DNA from: Ruegeria sp. HKCCD7303 | GTDB taxonomy: Bacteria > Pseudomonadota > Alphaproteobacteria > Rhodobacterales > Rhodobacteraceae | Length of the DNA stretch: 64,000 nucleotides | NCBI RefSeq assembly: GCF_013111185.1 | Contig: NZ_WVRE01000001.1 | Location: 372,001 to 436,000, forward strand | Direction of reading: 5' to 3' | In this document: positions 56,201-64,000 of the stretch, one piece after another | Numbering within the stretch: position 1 is the stretch's first letter | Layout: each line of letters opens with the position of its first letter | Translations under genes and position numbers: made by a program | The notes under the pieces: generated by a model | Database searches by the model: none | Seen by the model: the letters and a program-made list of their open reading frames with translations, nothing else | What the model was told of the DNA's origin: nothing

Positions 56201-56495
56201 CAGTGGCCAATGCGTCGGGACCATTGTTCGCTTCGATCCGGCCTGAGCGGAAGTTAAAGACATCCACGTCCTGCCCTTGAGCCTGAACGGCGGCAACAGC
56301 GTTGTTAGTGACGGTCTCACCAAAGTTCAGCAGGCGTGAAAAATCATTGGCCAGAACAAAGGCAGGTGTGTCGTCGACGACTGTGGATTGAAAGAAGTTG
56401 TTGATGAGGGTTTGGCCATCGCGGGATGTCTCTTGTGCCAGGGTCGACGTGGTCAAGAGACGGGCGCGCAGGCTATCTGCAAATTGGGACAACAT
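53295..56495 (-). CDS. Secreted RTX calcium-binding protein with CHRD region
   Basis: 1066 residues, very acidic, no N-terminal signal peptide: a type I secretion substrate. Residues about 120-660 contain three repeats of about 182 residues (GTG(D/N)QRNGT(I/V)Y ending at Y174, Y355 and Y538), a predicted beta-helix-like passenger. RTX nonapeptides lie near 700-735 (GGAGDDVLIAG, GGLGNDFIDGG) and 970-995 (GADGDDLLNGE, GGDDVLIGG). Between them are CHRD-type segments: YYNIHTADFPGGEIRGQL (about 799-816) precedes LSGGLDAAQEPGP...AIHLHNAPAGQNGPVV (about 830-908), the reverse of the normal order. The C-terminus (VRLAGINSADLSEDDFVA) is a typical uncleaved secretion signal. ATG with GGAG 6 bases upstream. 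Likely roles are adhesion, surface layer or matrix; function unknown. Confidence 0.9.
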   Translation of the reverse strand: MLSQFADSLRARLLTTSTLAQETSRDGQTLINNFFQSTVVDDTPAFVLANDFSRLLNFGETVTNNAVAAVQAQGQDVDVFNFRSGRIEANNGPDALATGVQVTGSAAVRNFGEIAGEFNGVQFAGAESSGSLDNFRGGVISSDSRAVDIQGQGIDVRNFGDIVGTGDQRNGTIYTNSTAEDVSISNFTGGTIDAGEGNQGAGVSLQIGDETGDRVETDVFNAFGATIQGRGQAAANTPLAGDGVRIDDGAEGTILETEIINSGLISTESNQGTAAGIRIADGANAEGEILNTSTGVIEGPRNGLYIGNGEHDLDVLNFGTIQSGSRAVNIDGSGVDLINGGDVLGTGDQRNGTIYADDTARDYSINNLATGTIDAGEHNNGAGISLSLAEEGNGDIEIENAGVIAGRGNAGAALGTAGDGIRLEGVRQEGGFAPASFTGNIINSGSVTSEGANGTVGAFRAVNNVNFQGQLINEETGVFAGGQNGVYFGTGDHSGGSFVNRGLVTSDSRALNIDGVGLEVLNEGEILGTGNQRNGTVYADGTADNYAFTNTGLVDAGEGNNGSAVSLQTGDVSGNVVSAVVVNEGTLQGRGDAVEGNQVGDGLRLFTSQDDASFAGVVVNEGLIAGSEDSDAAAGIRVDGGLNLLGAILNEGEILGTVNAIDASDAGTVTIVNDDAGVINGNVLLSAGDDIFVDLGTTNGNIDGGAGDDVLIAGDADNVLTGGLGNDFIDGGDGNDTADLSELDVAVEVRLDANGNGTATRDTGFNVSIENAVVAAPDQFGSNITDGAAFVEQAAQGNLYYNIHTADFPGGEIRGQLLVDSDLTEHGIRTVTLSGGLDAAQEPGPTSDSEATGDATVVITQNLATGEVTYSSELSVVGLNEADLNTPIPGVVSAIHLHNAPAGQNGPVVQDTLVDAGATLDVNAEGGTGVIGQDVIENQIETDILRSIENVIGSDDGDVIIGSDQTNVLNGADGDDLLNGEGGDDVLIGGEGADTFQFGTNFGNDTIEDFEIGRDQLQFGDFGSDFGNQVNVAQDGDDAVISFGNEGSVRLAGINSADLSEDDFVA

Positions 56496-56856
56496 GGATC
56501 ACTCCGTCATTAAGTTGCGTTCGTGCTGGCGACCCATCTGCCGGGCCACCGACGCAACAAAGGACTAGGCCGCCCCGCGCGACATCTGAAATTCATGGTT
56601 CAAATCGGGTGTATAACCGTCGCGAATACTCACGGGTTTCGTGAGGTAGGCGCAGGCAGTTTCACAGCAAACAAAGGGATTGCGCCAAATCCAGCGCCAG
56701 CTGGAAGGCTATTCAATTTCGAATTCTGACAGATTTGTCATCGGATGTGAGCGCCAATCAGAACCGATAGGCCCCTGCAGCCTTCTGGAATCTGTCGCCA
56801 AATCGTATCTTGATAGCTGATTAAATCGCGAAATTTGCTTCAGGACGGGATACCCT
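56496..56856. other. 361-base divergent intergenic region
   Basis: Lies between the RTX operon (minus) and a LysR gene (plus), so it should hold both promoters. A small perfect dyad, TGACA-N4-TGTCA, is at 56727-56740. No gene or strong promoter match is seen. Confidence 0.5.
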
Positions 56857-57831
56857 TTGAACCTCAGAGATTTGGAATATGTCCTTGCCATCGCCAAACA
56901 CGGCCAGTTCAGTCAGGCGGCGGCCGCGTGCAACGTGTCTCAGCCGGCAATGTCGAACCAGATCAAAAAGCTGGAACAGGAGCTGGGCGCTGACTTGTTC
57001 CTACGTCTGAACAACGAGGTGCGCCCAACGCTGTGCGGCGAACGCATTGTCGAGATTGCGCAGCGTATTCTGAAAGACGCCCAGAAAATCCGCGATACAG
57101 CGATCGAATTTCGCGACCCCGAGGCGGTTCCGCTGACAATAGGCATGACGCCGACGCTGGCACCATATCTGACGGGTTACTTTTCAGAGCTTTTCAGCAC
57201 GCTGTTTCCAAGGATGCGCGTTACGCTGATCGAAGATCTGCCCCAGAACATGCTTCATATGGTCGAAGATCACACATTGGATATGGCGCTGGTCGCCAAG
57301 GTCAACAACAGCGCCAATTTAGACTTCACTTCAATCTGGTCCGAGCCATTGTTCTTGGCTTTGCGCCAAGGGCATCCGCTGTCAACGCTTACCTCCATTG
57401 CCCCCGATGAGGTACCGCCGCATGATTTTATCCGGCTGCCGCACAGTTTTGGCTACGATCTTGAAGATCATTTGCCAAAACAGGACGGGACAACCCGGAT
57501 CAGCAAGCGTTTTGATCTGACAGCGTTGCGGTTTGAAACGATCTGTCGTCACATTTGCCATTCAGACGACTGCACAATTGTTTCGGCATTGGCGGCAGAA
57601 CAGTTCAAGCGGGACAACTGGCCGTTGCACTTTATACCCTTTGAAGCACCGGGGCACCTGCGCGATCTTGGCGCCGCCACGCGCCCCAATTGCCCAAGAA
57701 AACAAATGCTCGCACGCATCGGAGCCTATATTCGGGAAAATCCACCTGTGGGTGTGATCCCGACTTATCAGTCGGATGGCCTAACTGAAGGTAAAACCAA
57801 GCCCTCCGTCACGGTGCCTGAGAAAGCCTGA
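56857..57831 (+). CDS. LysR family regulator, OxyR-like N-terminus
   Basis: 324 residues. The HTH domain is strongly OxyR-like ([40 protein letters not shown], then ELGADLFLR). The C-terminal sensor domain does not show the HCLRDQ...C redox pair of OxyR: the corresponding region ([15 protein letters not shown]) has no Cys. Instead C230, C234 and C239 cluster later ([15 protein letters not shown]). It may sense something else. TTG start with a GGACGGG site upstream. Divergent from the RTX secretion operon and upstream of the aldehyde dehydrogenase; either could be its target. Confidence 0.88.
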   Translation: MNLRDLEYVLAIAKHGQFSQAAAACNVSQPAMSNQIKKLEQELGADLFLRLNNEVRPTLCGERIVEIAQRILKDAQKIRDTAIEFRDPEAVPLTIGMTPTLAPYLTGYFSELFSTLFPRMRVTLIEDLPQNMLHMVEDHTLDMALVAKVNNSANLDFTSIWSEPLFLALRQGHPLSTLTSIAPDEVPPHDFIRLPHSFGYDLEDHLPKQDGTTRISKRFDLTALRFETICRHICHSDDCTIVSALAAEQFKRDNWPLHFIPFEAPGHLRDLGAATRPNCPRKQMLARIGAYIRENPPVGVIPTYQSDGLTEGKTKPSVTVPEKA

Positions 57832-57956
57832 CGTTTTTAAAATGTACCGGGCTGCCCACTCAGCCTATTGACGTAAGCCAAAGTGCGGTTCTATCGGTTG
57901 GCGTGTCGAAAGCCACACATGTTTTAGTTGTGGCTCTTGGGGCAAGGGATCGGAGC

Positions 57957-59405
57957 ATGACCAAATCTGAAATCCGCCACGACGGAATGCGCATCGGGGG
58001 GCAGGTCGTATTCACGGAAAACACTGTTCCGGTTCACTACCCTTATACGAATGCCGTGATTGGCACGGTTCCGGCTGGAACTGCCCAGCACGTGCGGCAC
58101 GCTTTTGAAATCGCAGCGAACTACACCCCTAGTTTGACGAGGTACGAGCGCAGTCAAATCCTGCGGCGTGCCGGCGAGTTGATCGGAGAAAGGCGCGATT
58201 ATCTGGCCAAGTGGCTGACGCTTGAGTTGGGGATTTGCCTTCAGCACTCGAACTATGAAACCAAACGCGCACAAGACGTGTTTCAGTTCGCCGCCGCCGA
58301 AGCTCTCAAAGATGATGGAGAGGTGTTTTCTTGCGATCTGACTCATAGTGGGAAGGCTCGTAAAATCTTTACGAAGCGTGAGCCCGTCAAGGCGATCAGC
58401 GCGATTACTCCGTTCAATCATCCGCTGAACATGGTCAGTCACAAAATCGCACCGTCAATTGCGACCAATAATTGTATGGTTTGCAAGCCGACCGAGCTGA
58501 CGCCTCTGACAGCACTGACACTGGCCGACATTCTATACGAGGCGGGCCTGCCGCCCGAGATGTTCCAGGTCGTCACTGGTTGGCCACAGGATATTGGCGA
58601 CGAAATGATCACCAATGAAAATATCGACATCATCACCTTTACCGGTGGCGTCCCTGTGGGCAAGCTGATCGCCTCAAAGGCAGGCTACAGGCGACAGGCG
58701 CTTGAGTTGGGCGGGAATGACCCGCTGATTGTGCTGAATGATCTGGGCGACGCTGATCTAGAGCGCGCAGCAACGATCGCAGTTGCGGGGGCCACGGGGA
58801 ATTCAGGTCAGCGATGCACCGCCATTAAACGCATTCTGGTGCAACACAGTGTGGCGGATCGTTTTGTTCCTTTGGTCCTGGAAAAGGCCAAGGCCATCCG
58901 GTTTGGTGACCCTCAGAACCCCGAAACCGAGTTGGGTTGTGTCATTCATGCTGACGCGGCAGAGCTGTTTGAGAACCGTGTGATGAAAGCGGCAGAGCAA
59001 GGGGCAGAAATCCTTTACCATCCGGGTCGGCAGGGCGCGTTACTGCCGCCGATTGTCATCGACAGAGTCCCTCATGACAGTGAATTGGTCATGGAAGAGA
59101 CCTTTGGCCCGGTCATTCCGATTGTCCGCGTGCCCGATGATGACGCTGCGGTTTTGCGGATATCAAACAGCACCGCTTTTGGCTTGTCGTCAGGTGTCTG
59201 CACCAATGATCTGAACCGGGCCATCGCATACATCAATGGTCTGGATGTGGGCACCTGCAACATTTGGGAGCAACCCGGCTATCGGATCGAAATGTCACCC
59301 TTCGGAGGGATCAAGGACAGCGGCAATGGAGTAAAAGAAGGCGTTATCGAAGCGATGAAGTTCTTCACCAACGTCAAAACCTATTCGCTGCCCTGGCCTC
59401 AGTAG
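57957..59405 (+). CDS. Aldehyde dehydrogenase, PhnY-like
   Basis: NAD(P)-dependent aldehyde dehydrogenase, about 482 residues, cytosolic. Catalytic Cys in [12 protein letters not shown], Glu in [12 protein letters not shown], substrate/cofactor loop [14 protein letters not shown]. The C-terminal stretch ([18 protein letters not shown], then [12 protein letters not shown]) resembles phosphonoacetaldehyde dehydrogenase PhnY as I remember it, but no phnW or phnA gene is adjacent, so the substrate is uncertain. ATG at 57957 has AAGGGA 7 bases upstream; an in-frame earlier start at 57903 is less likely. Its end overlaps the convergent regulator gene by 7 bases. Confidence 0.87.
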   Translation: MTKSEIRHDGMRIGGQVVFTENTVPVHYPYTNAVIGTVPAGTAQHVRHAFEIAANYTPSLTRYERSQILRRAGELIGERRDYLAKWLTLELGICLQHSNYETKRAQDVFQFAAAEALKDDGEVFSCDLTHSGKARKIFTKREPVKAISAITPFNHPLNMVSHKIAPSIATNNCMVCKPTELTPLTALTLADILYEAGLPPEMFQVVTGWPQDIGDEMITNENIDIITFTGGVPVGKLIASKAGYRRQALELGGNDPLIVLNDLGDADLERAATIAVAGATGNSGQRCTAIKRILVQHSVADRFVPLVLEKAKAIRFGDPQNPETELGCVIHADAAELFENRVMKAAEQGAEILYHPGRQGALLPPIVIDRVPHDSELVMEETFGPVIPIVRVPDDDAAVLRISNSTAFGLSSGVCTNDLNRAIAYINGLDVGTCNIWEQPGYRIEMSPFGGIKDSGNGVKEGVIEAMKFFTNVKTYSLPWPQ

Positions 59406-60109
59406 GTTGTGCGCATCTGGTACCCCTGATGAAACGTCATACGTACGAAAGTCACAGGATCGTTGCGAAACCATGTTGTGCGCTCCAACTGAAACAAGGG
59501 TGTACCAGGAGGGACGGCAAGAAATTCCTGCAAGGGTGCCGTGGCGGGAACGGCGGAAAAGGCGATCTCGGCGTTCGAAAATGGCACTTCTGACAACAGC
59601 CACTCATTTGGTCCGGTGGTCAGAAAGTCTTCGTTCACGACCTGAGGTACAGCGCTGATGTTGATCCAGCGCTCTTCGAACTGAAATGGTCGATTGTCGG
59701 CGTGGTGCATACATTGCAGATGCACGACCTGTGCGCCTTCTGGAATGTTCAATTTTGCCTGAAGCCACGCGGGACAATCAACCATGGTTCGACTGACCAG
59801 GGCATAGCGGTACTTGGCGTTCATTTCTTCGATGGTTTGCCGTACCACAGTGATCGGCAGCTTGGCTTGTTTTACGGGCGTGGTTACGACGCGCGTGCCG
59901 CCCTTGCGCTTGCGGGTTACGATGCCCTGTTCCGCCAATTCGCGCAGCGCCCGGTTAACGGTTGCCCGCGCAACGCCAAATTCCGCCGCCAATTCCAACT
60001 CAGTCGGCAACAGGCTACCCTGTGGCCAGACGCGTGTTTGAATACGGTTGATGACCTCATCGCGAATGTCCTGAAAGCCGATGTTTTTTTGCTCAGTCAC
60101 GCTGCGCAT
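59399..60109 (-). CDS. hutC: GntR/HutC family regulator of histidine utilisation
   Basis: 236 residues: N-terminal GntR winged helix ([40 protein letters not shown], then [14 protein letters not shown]) and C-terminal UTRA ligand domain ([20 protein letters not shown], then [10 protein letters not shown]). HutC proteins repress hut genes and are released by urocanate; the immediate linkage to hutF, hutI and hutH supports that name. Upstream of hutC an A/T-rich stretch (60115-60140) is a likely promoter/operator. Confidence 0.88.
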   Translation of the reverse strand: MRSVTEQKNIGFQDIRDEVINRIQTRVWPQGSLLPTELELAAEFGVARATVNRALRELAEQGIVTRKRKGGTRVVTTPVKQAKLPITVVRQTIEEMNAKYRYALVSRTMVDCPAWLQAKLNIPEGAQVVHLQCMHHADNRPFQFEERWINISAVPQVVNEDFLTTGPNEWLLSEVPFSNAEIAFSAVPATAPLQEFLAVPPGTPLFQLERTTWFRNDPVTFVRMTFHQGYQMRTTY

Positions 60110-60180
60110 TTTCCATTAAGTATATTCATAATTCAACTATGAGATCATTTTCGTCTTCAGGTAAAGGTTCACGACAGAGG

Positions 60181-61542
60181 CTACAGCTTGGCAAGAAGAT
60201 CCGTCATCGCCTGACGGTAGTTCGACACGATCTGATCCCGTGCGAAATGGCGACCCTCGCTCACCCGGTGGCGACCCGCCGACCAAACGTCAGTGACGAC
60301 CTGATCTTTTGCCGCAAACACCAACCCATCAAGCAACTGCTCTGATGTCAAAGCGCAAAGCGCTGGGTTTTGGCTGTCGATGGCCACCAGATCGGCCAGC
60401 TTGCCAACGGCGACTTCGCCCGAGTCGCGGCCCAAAGCTTTCGCGCCACCCATGGCCGCGCCACAATAGAGTGTCTGCCCGACCGACCCTTCGCCGGCAA
60501 CCATGACATTGCGCGACAGATCGCGCAGACGCTGGGAATACTCCAACGTGCGCAACTCTTCTGTCAGGGAAATCAACACATTTGAGTCTGATCCCACGCC
60601 AAACGTGCCACCCGCGCTCAGAAAAACAGCTCCATTGAACGGTCCGTCCCCCAGATTGGCTTCAGTCACAGGACACAGCCCCGCAACAGCCCCGGTTGCC
60701 GCCATATCAAGGGTTTCCTGGTCGATCATATGGGTGGCATGGATCAGGCACCAACTGTCATCGACCTGCACATTGTCCAGAAGCCACTCGACCGGGCGCG
60801 CGCCCAATCCGGCCTGGACTTCGGACACTTCCTTGGGCTGTTCGGCGATGTGAATGTGGCACGGACCGTCACGTCGCGCGGCCAAAACGCGAACCAGATC
60901 AGCCGGAGAGGTGGCGCGCAAAGAATGAGGCGCGATGCCGACGCGGCAGTCGTCGGGCAGACCGGCAAGTGCGTCCCGCGTCTGATCCACCAGTTTGCAA
61001 AAGCGATCCACATCATTGCCGAACCGGGTTTGACCCGGCTCCAACGGCTTTTCGCCAACCCCGGCGTAAGAATACAGCACAGGCAGATGCGTTAGGCCAA
61101 TGCCGGTCTCGAATGCGGCCTCCATGATCCGGTCGGATAACTCGGTCAGTCGATCATAAGGTTTGCCGTCTGGTTGATGATGCAGATAGTGGAATTCACC
61201 GACTGAGGCATATCCAGCTTCCTGCATCTCCATATAAACCAAGGCGGCGATTGCCTGAACCTGATCCGGTGTCAGATGTTTAGTGAATCGATACATCAGA
61301 TCGCGCCACGTCCAGAAACTGTCTCGACCCGCAAGGCGGTATTCGGTCATCCCAGCCATGGCGCGCTGAAATGCATGGCTGTGCAAATTGGCAAGTGCAG
61401 GCAACAAAGTGTCCACGCACACATCCCCTGGTCGGCCTGCTGTCGCCGGTTGAAGCGATACGATTCTACCGTCTTCAACCTCGACCCGCGTATTGCTTGC
61501 CCACCCCCCGCTCAACAGAGCACGTTTTGCAAAGATCGCCAC
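60181..61542 (-). CDS. hutF: Formimidoylglutamate deiminase
   Basis: Amidohydrolase that converts N-formimino-L-glutamate to N-formylglutamate and ammonia in the five-step histidine pathway; cytosolic. About 453 residues. Metal site NLHSHAFQRAMAG, central HSLRATSPADL, HIAEQPKEV, and C-terminal GVGSDSNVLISLTEELR. Start: a GTG at 61542 has GAGG 8 bases upstream and is preferred; another in-frame GTG at 61551 has no usable ribosome site. hutG (formylglutamate hydrolase) is not in the window. Confidence 0.93.
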   Translation of the reverse strand: MAIFAKRALLSGGWASNTRVEVEDGRIVSLQPATAGRPGDVCVDTLLPALANLHSHAFQRAMAGMTEYRLAGRDSFWTWRDLMYRFTKHLTPDQVQAIAALVYMEMQEAGYASVGEFHYLHHQPDGKPYDRLTELSDRIMEAAFETGIGLTHLPVLYSYAGVGEKPLEPGQTRFGNDVDRFCKLVDQTRDALAGLPDDCRVGIAPHSLRATSPADLVRVLAARRDGPCHIHIAEQPKEVSEVQAGLGARPVEWLLDNVQVDDSWCLIHATHMIDQETLDMAATGAVAGLCPVTEANLGDGPFNGAVFLSAGGTFGVGSDSNVLISLTEELRTLEYSQRLRDLSRNVMVAGEGSVGQTLYCGAAMGGAKALGRDSGEVAVGKLADLVAIDSQNPALCALTSEQLLDGLVFAAKDQVVTDVWSAGRHRVSEGRHFARDQIVSNYRQAMTDLLAKL

Positions 61543-61551
61543 GATTTTCAC

Positions 61552-61626
61552 CTCATTTTATGGATAGACATATTGCATATAGAAATGTACGAGAAAAGAG
61601 AGAACTGCAAGGAGGCGCAGAGTCGG
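61552..61626. promoter_or_regulatory. Short divergent hutF/hutI control region
   Basis: Only 75 bases separate the divergent genes. ATAT-TGC-ATAT at 61570-61580 is a small dyad flanked by ACAT and ATGT. HutC-type repressors bind A/T-rich dyads, so this is a reasonable operator candidate, but the match is weak. AAGGAGG at 61608-61614 is the hutI ribosome site. Confidence 0.35.
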
Positions 61627-62838
61627 ATGCACTCGCAAGATCGGGTTTTTTCAGATCTGAACGCGGCAACGATGGTTGCAGGACCTGCAGCTTATGGGCT
61701 GATCCACGACGCGGCGATTGCGGTCAAGGATGGCGGGATCGCATGGGTCGGGCCTGAAGCCAGCTTGCCGGAGCAGTTCAAAGGGTTTTCGCAAACTACT
61801 TTGGACGGCCGTCTTGTCACGCCTGCGCTGATCGATTGTCACACCCATGTGGTGCATGGCGGCCATCGTGCTGTCGAATTCGAGATGCGGCTGAACGGTG
61901 CCAGCTATGAGGAAGTCGCGCGCGCGGGCGGGGGCATCATCTCGACTGTGAAGGCCACGCGCGAGGCTACTGTCGAAGAACTGATCACGCAGGCGCTGCC
62001 GCGTTTGGATGCGATGCTGGCCGAAGGTGTTTCAGTGATTGAGGTCAAGTCCGGTTATGGCCTGGATCGTGACACCGAATTGAACATGCTGCGAGCCGCC
62101 CGCGCGCTGCCGGACCATCGCCCCATTCGCGTTGTAACCAGTTTTCTGGGCGCACATGCGGTGCCTGCTGAGTATAAAGACCGACCTGACGCTTATATCG
62201 CCGAGGTCTGTATCCCAACCCTACGAAAAGCCCATGACGAGGGCTTGGTGGATTCAGTGGATGCTTTCTGCGAAGGAATTGCTTTCCTCCCGGACCAGCT
62301 GGCGCCGTTGTTTGATGCGGCGAAAGACCTTGGCCTGCCGATCAAATGCCATGCCGAGCAACTGTCCAATCTCGGGGGCACAAAACTGGCCGCCTCATAC
62401 GGCGCTCTGTCCGCGGACCACATCGAATATTTGGACGAAGAAGGCGTTCGGGCGATGGCCAATGCGGGAACAGTCGGAGTGATCCTGCCCGGCGCCTTCT
62501 ATACCCTGCGGGAAACCCAAGCCCCTCCAATTGATTTGCTACGCAAGCACAACGTGCCGATGGCGTTGGCCACTGACTGCAACCCGGGGTCGGCCCCGAT
62601 GACATCGCTGCTTTTGACCATGAATATGGGCTGCACCCTGTTTCGCATGACACCGGAAGAGGCTCTGACCGGGGTCACCACCAATGCGGCCCGCGCCCTG
62701 GGTCTGTCCGATTGCGGCCAGATCGCCCCCGGACAGCGCGCCGATCTTGCGGTGTGGAACGTCACCCACCCGGCAGAACTAGCCTATCGTGTGGGCTTCA
62801 ACCCTCTTCATACTCGCATACTTGGAGGCGCAATTTGA
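61627..62838 (+). CDS. hutI: Imidazolonepropionase
   Basis: Hydrolyses imidazolonepropionate to formiminoglutamate, third step of histidine degradation; cytosolic, 403 residues. Zinc site [34 protein letters not shown] and [12 protein letters not shown] are all intact. The ATG at 61627 follows AAGGAGG by 12 bases; an in-frame ATG at 61582 is upstream of that site. The stop overlaps the hutH start (TTGA). Confidence 0.95.
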   Translation: MHSQDRVFSDLNAATMVAGPAAYGLIHDAAIAVKDGGIAWVGPEASLPEQFKGFSQTTLDGRLVTPALIDCHTHVVHGGHRAVEFEMRLNGASYEEVARAGGGIISTVKATREATVEELITQALPRLDAMLAEGVSVIEVKSGYGLDRDTELNMLRAARALPDHRPIRVVTSFLGAHAVPAEYKDRPDAYIAEVCIPTLRKAHDEGLVDSVDAFCEGIAFLPDQLAPLFDAAKDLGLPIKCHAEQLSNLGGTKLAASYGALSADHIEYLDEEGVRAMANAGTVGVILPGAFYTLRETQAPPIDLLRKHNVPMALATDCNPGSAPMTSLLLTMNMGCTLFRMTPEEALTGVTTNAARALGLSDCGQIAPGQRADLAVWNVTHPAELAYRVGFNPLHTRILGGAI

Positions 62839-64000
62839 CGACCCTGACACTCACCCCCGGTGCAGTCACTTTAGCGCAACTGGAACAGGTCTATCGCGAG
62901 GAATGCGCCGTGCGGCTAGACCCTGTATGCCGCGCCGGTATCGAGGCTGCTCATGCGCGTATCGCCGAGGCTGCTGCGGGTGAGACTGCAGTCTACGGCG
63001 TCAATACCGGCTTTGGCAAACTGGCCAGCGTCAAGATTGCCGCCGAGGATACAGCGACGCTGCAACGCAATCTAATTCTGTCCCATTGCTGTGGTGTTGG
63101 CCCGGCCATTCCGCGCACGGTTGCGCGGCTGATGATGGTGCTGAAACTGCTCAGCCTCGGGCGCGGCGCGTCTGGCGTGCGGCTGGAACTGATCGACCTG
63201 TTGGAGGCCATGCTGGACAAAGGTGTGACCCCGCTGATCCCTGCGCAAGGCTCGGTTGGTGCGTCAGGCGATTTGGCGCCGCTGTCGCATATGGCCGCAG
63301 TTATGATGGGCGCGGGTGAGGCCGAATTCGGCGGGACTGTTATGCCCGGTGGTGAGGCGTTGGCGGCGGCGGGTTTAACACCCGTTGAGTTGGGCCCCAA
63401 AGAAGGTCTGGCGCTGATCAACGGCACGCAGTTCTCAACTGCGTTTGCTTTGGCGGGATTGTTCGGCGCGTGGCAAGCGGCGCAGAGCGCGTTGGTCACT
63501 TCGGCACTGACCACCGATGCAATCATGGGATCGACCGCGCCGTTGCAGCCCGAGATCCATACGTTGCGCGGCCATCGCGGCCAGATCGAAGCCGGGTCCA
63601 CGATGCGGGCTATCCTAGCCGGTTCTGTAATCCGCGAAAGCCATCGCGAAGGCGATACACGGGTACAGGACCCCTATTGCATCCGCTGCCAACCGCAGGT
63701 TGTCGGTGCCGCGATGGATGTGCTGAGGCAGGCAGCCAAGACGTTGGAGATTGAGGCAAATGCCGCCACCGACAACCCGCTGGTTTTGCCCGAGGCCGGG
63801 CTGATCGTCTCGGGTGGCAATTTCCACGCGGAACCTGTGGGCTTTGCTGCCGACATGATCGCTCTGGCGCTTGCCGAGATCGGAGCCATTGCACAGCGTC
63901 GAATTGCGCTGATTGTCGATCCAGCGCTCAGCTTTGATCTGCCGCCTTTCCTGACGCCAAATCCCGGCCTGAACTCGGGCTATATGATTGCCGAAGTGAC
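62835..64000 (+). CDS. hutH: Histidine ammonia-lyase (3' end beyond window)
   Basis: Deaminates histidine to urocanate, first step of the pathway; cytosolic tetramer. About 388 residues are present before the window ends. The MIO cofactor triad A143-S144-G145 lies in [12 protein letters not shown], catalytic Y54 in YGVNTGFG, and [10 protein letters not shown] plus NPLV follow. TTG start overlapping the hutI stop, with GGAGG 6 bases upstream. The truncation is the window edge, not a mutation. Confidence 0.95.
   Translation, partial: MTTLTLTPGAVTLAQLEQVYREECAVRLDPVCRAGIEAAHARIAEAAAGETAVYGVNTGFGKLASVKIAAEDTATLQRNLILSHCCGVGPAIPRTVARLMMVLKLLSLGRGASGVRLELIDLLEAMLDKGVTPLIPAQGSVGASGDLAPLSHMAAVMMGAGEAEFGGTVMPGGEALAAAGLTPVELGPKEGLALINGTQFSTAFALAGLFGAWQAAQSALVTSALTTDAIMGSTAPLQPEIHTLRGHRGQIEAGSTMRAILAGSVIRESHREGDTRVQDPYCIRCQPQVVGAAMDVLRQAAKTLEIEANAATDNPLVLPEAGLIVSGGNFHAEPVGFAADMIALALAEIGAIAQRRIALIVDPALSFDLPPFLTPNPGLNSGYMIAEV

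Noticed and set aside
56857-57831. Naming the LysR protein OxyR
   Set aside because: The two conserved redox cysteines of OxyR are not at their expected positions.
61276-61626. 117-codon N-terminal extension of hutI
   Set aside because: It runs antisense through the hutF start; the ribosome site and family length support the ATG at 61627.

Overview
The window looks like chromosomal DNA of a marine alphaproteobacterium of the Rhodobacterales (Roseobacter group, Ruegeria-like). This is inferred from overall gene content and protein sequence character, the complete Na+-translocating NADH:quinone reductase operon, extragenic repeats of a roseobacter type, and a hutF/hutI/hutH histidine pathway. 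I could not run a database search, so the genus is a guess.

Layout. (1) 8-8152: a dipeptide/oligopeptide ABC importer operon on the minus strand (binding protein, two permeases, two ATPases), a divergent LysR regulator, and an M81 (MlrC-type) metallopeptidase. Together they look like one peptide uptake and hydrolysis locus. (2) 8220-14886: accessory DNA. It holds a RES-like protein, a small inverted-repeat element between direct repeats, a three-gene minus-strand operon (unknown protein, Cys-cluster protein, SF1 helicase) with unusual repeats and a leader hairpin, then overlapping excisionase and integrase genes beside a tRNA-Pro(CGG) gene. This is an integrated element or its remnant. (3) 14993-26477: a THUMP-type RNA methyltransferase, nqrABCDEF, a UDP-sugar epimerase, a phosphatase, a CBS protein, then the flavin transferase apbE and the maturation factor nqrM, which serve the Nqr complex from a separate site. 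(4) 26542-44156: sulfatase-like hydrolase, gpmI, EnvC-like factor, ctpA, MFS exporter, two linked hypotheticals, a very unusual ABC-like protein whose ATPase motifs are all degenerate and which carries a cyclic-nucleotide-binding-like domain, a CPBP protease, accD, folC, zapE and a second MFS transporter. (5) 44235-49231: a minus-strand group with mtnA, a DUF188 protein, sthA, fghA and an AEC transporter, followed by a divergent tetR. (6) 50104-56495: a type I secretion operon (RTX/CHRD substrate, ABC exporter, HlyD adaptor) with an intrinsic terminator after the substrate gene. (7) 56857-64000: a LysR regulator, an aldehyde dehydrogenase, and the histidine utilisation cluster (GntR/HutC regulator, hutF, hutI, hutH). 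hutH runs off the right edge.

Most interesting: the catalytically degenerate ABC protein with a regulatory domain (35408-38515); the element operon with its fourfold TGTAATGCCCCCC repeats and WhiB/Cas4-like Cys spacing (9543-12658); and the RTX protein whose CHRD halves appear in permuted order.
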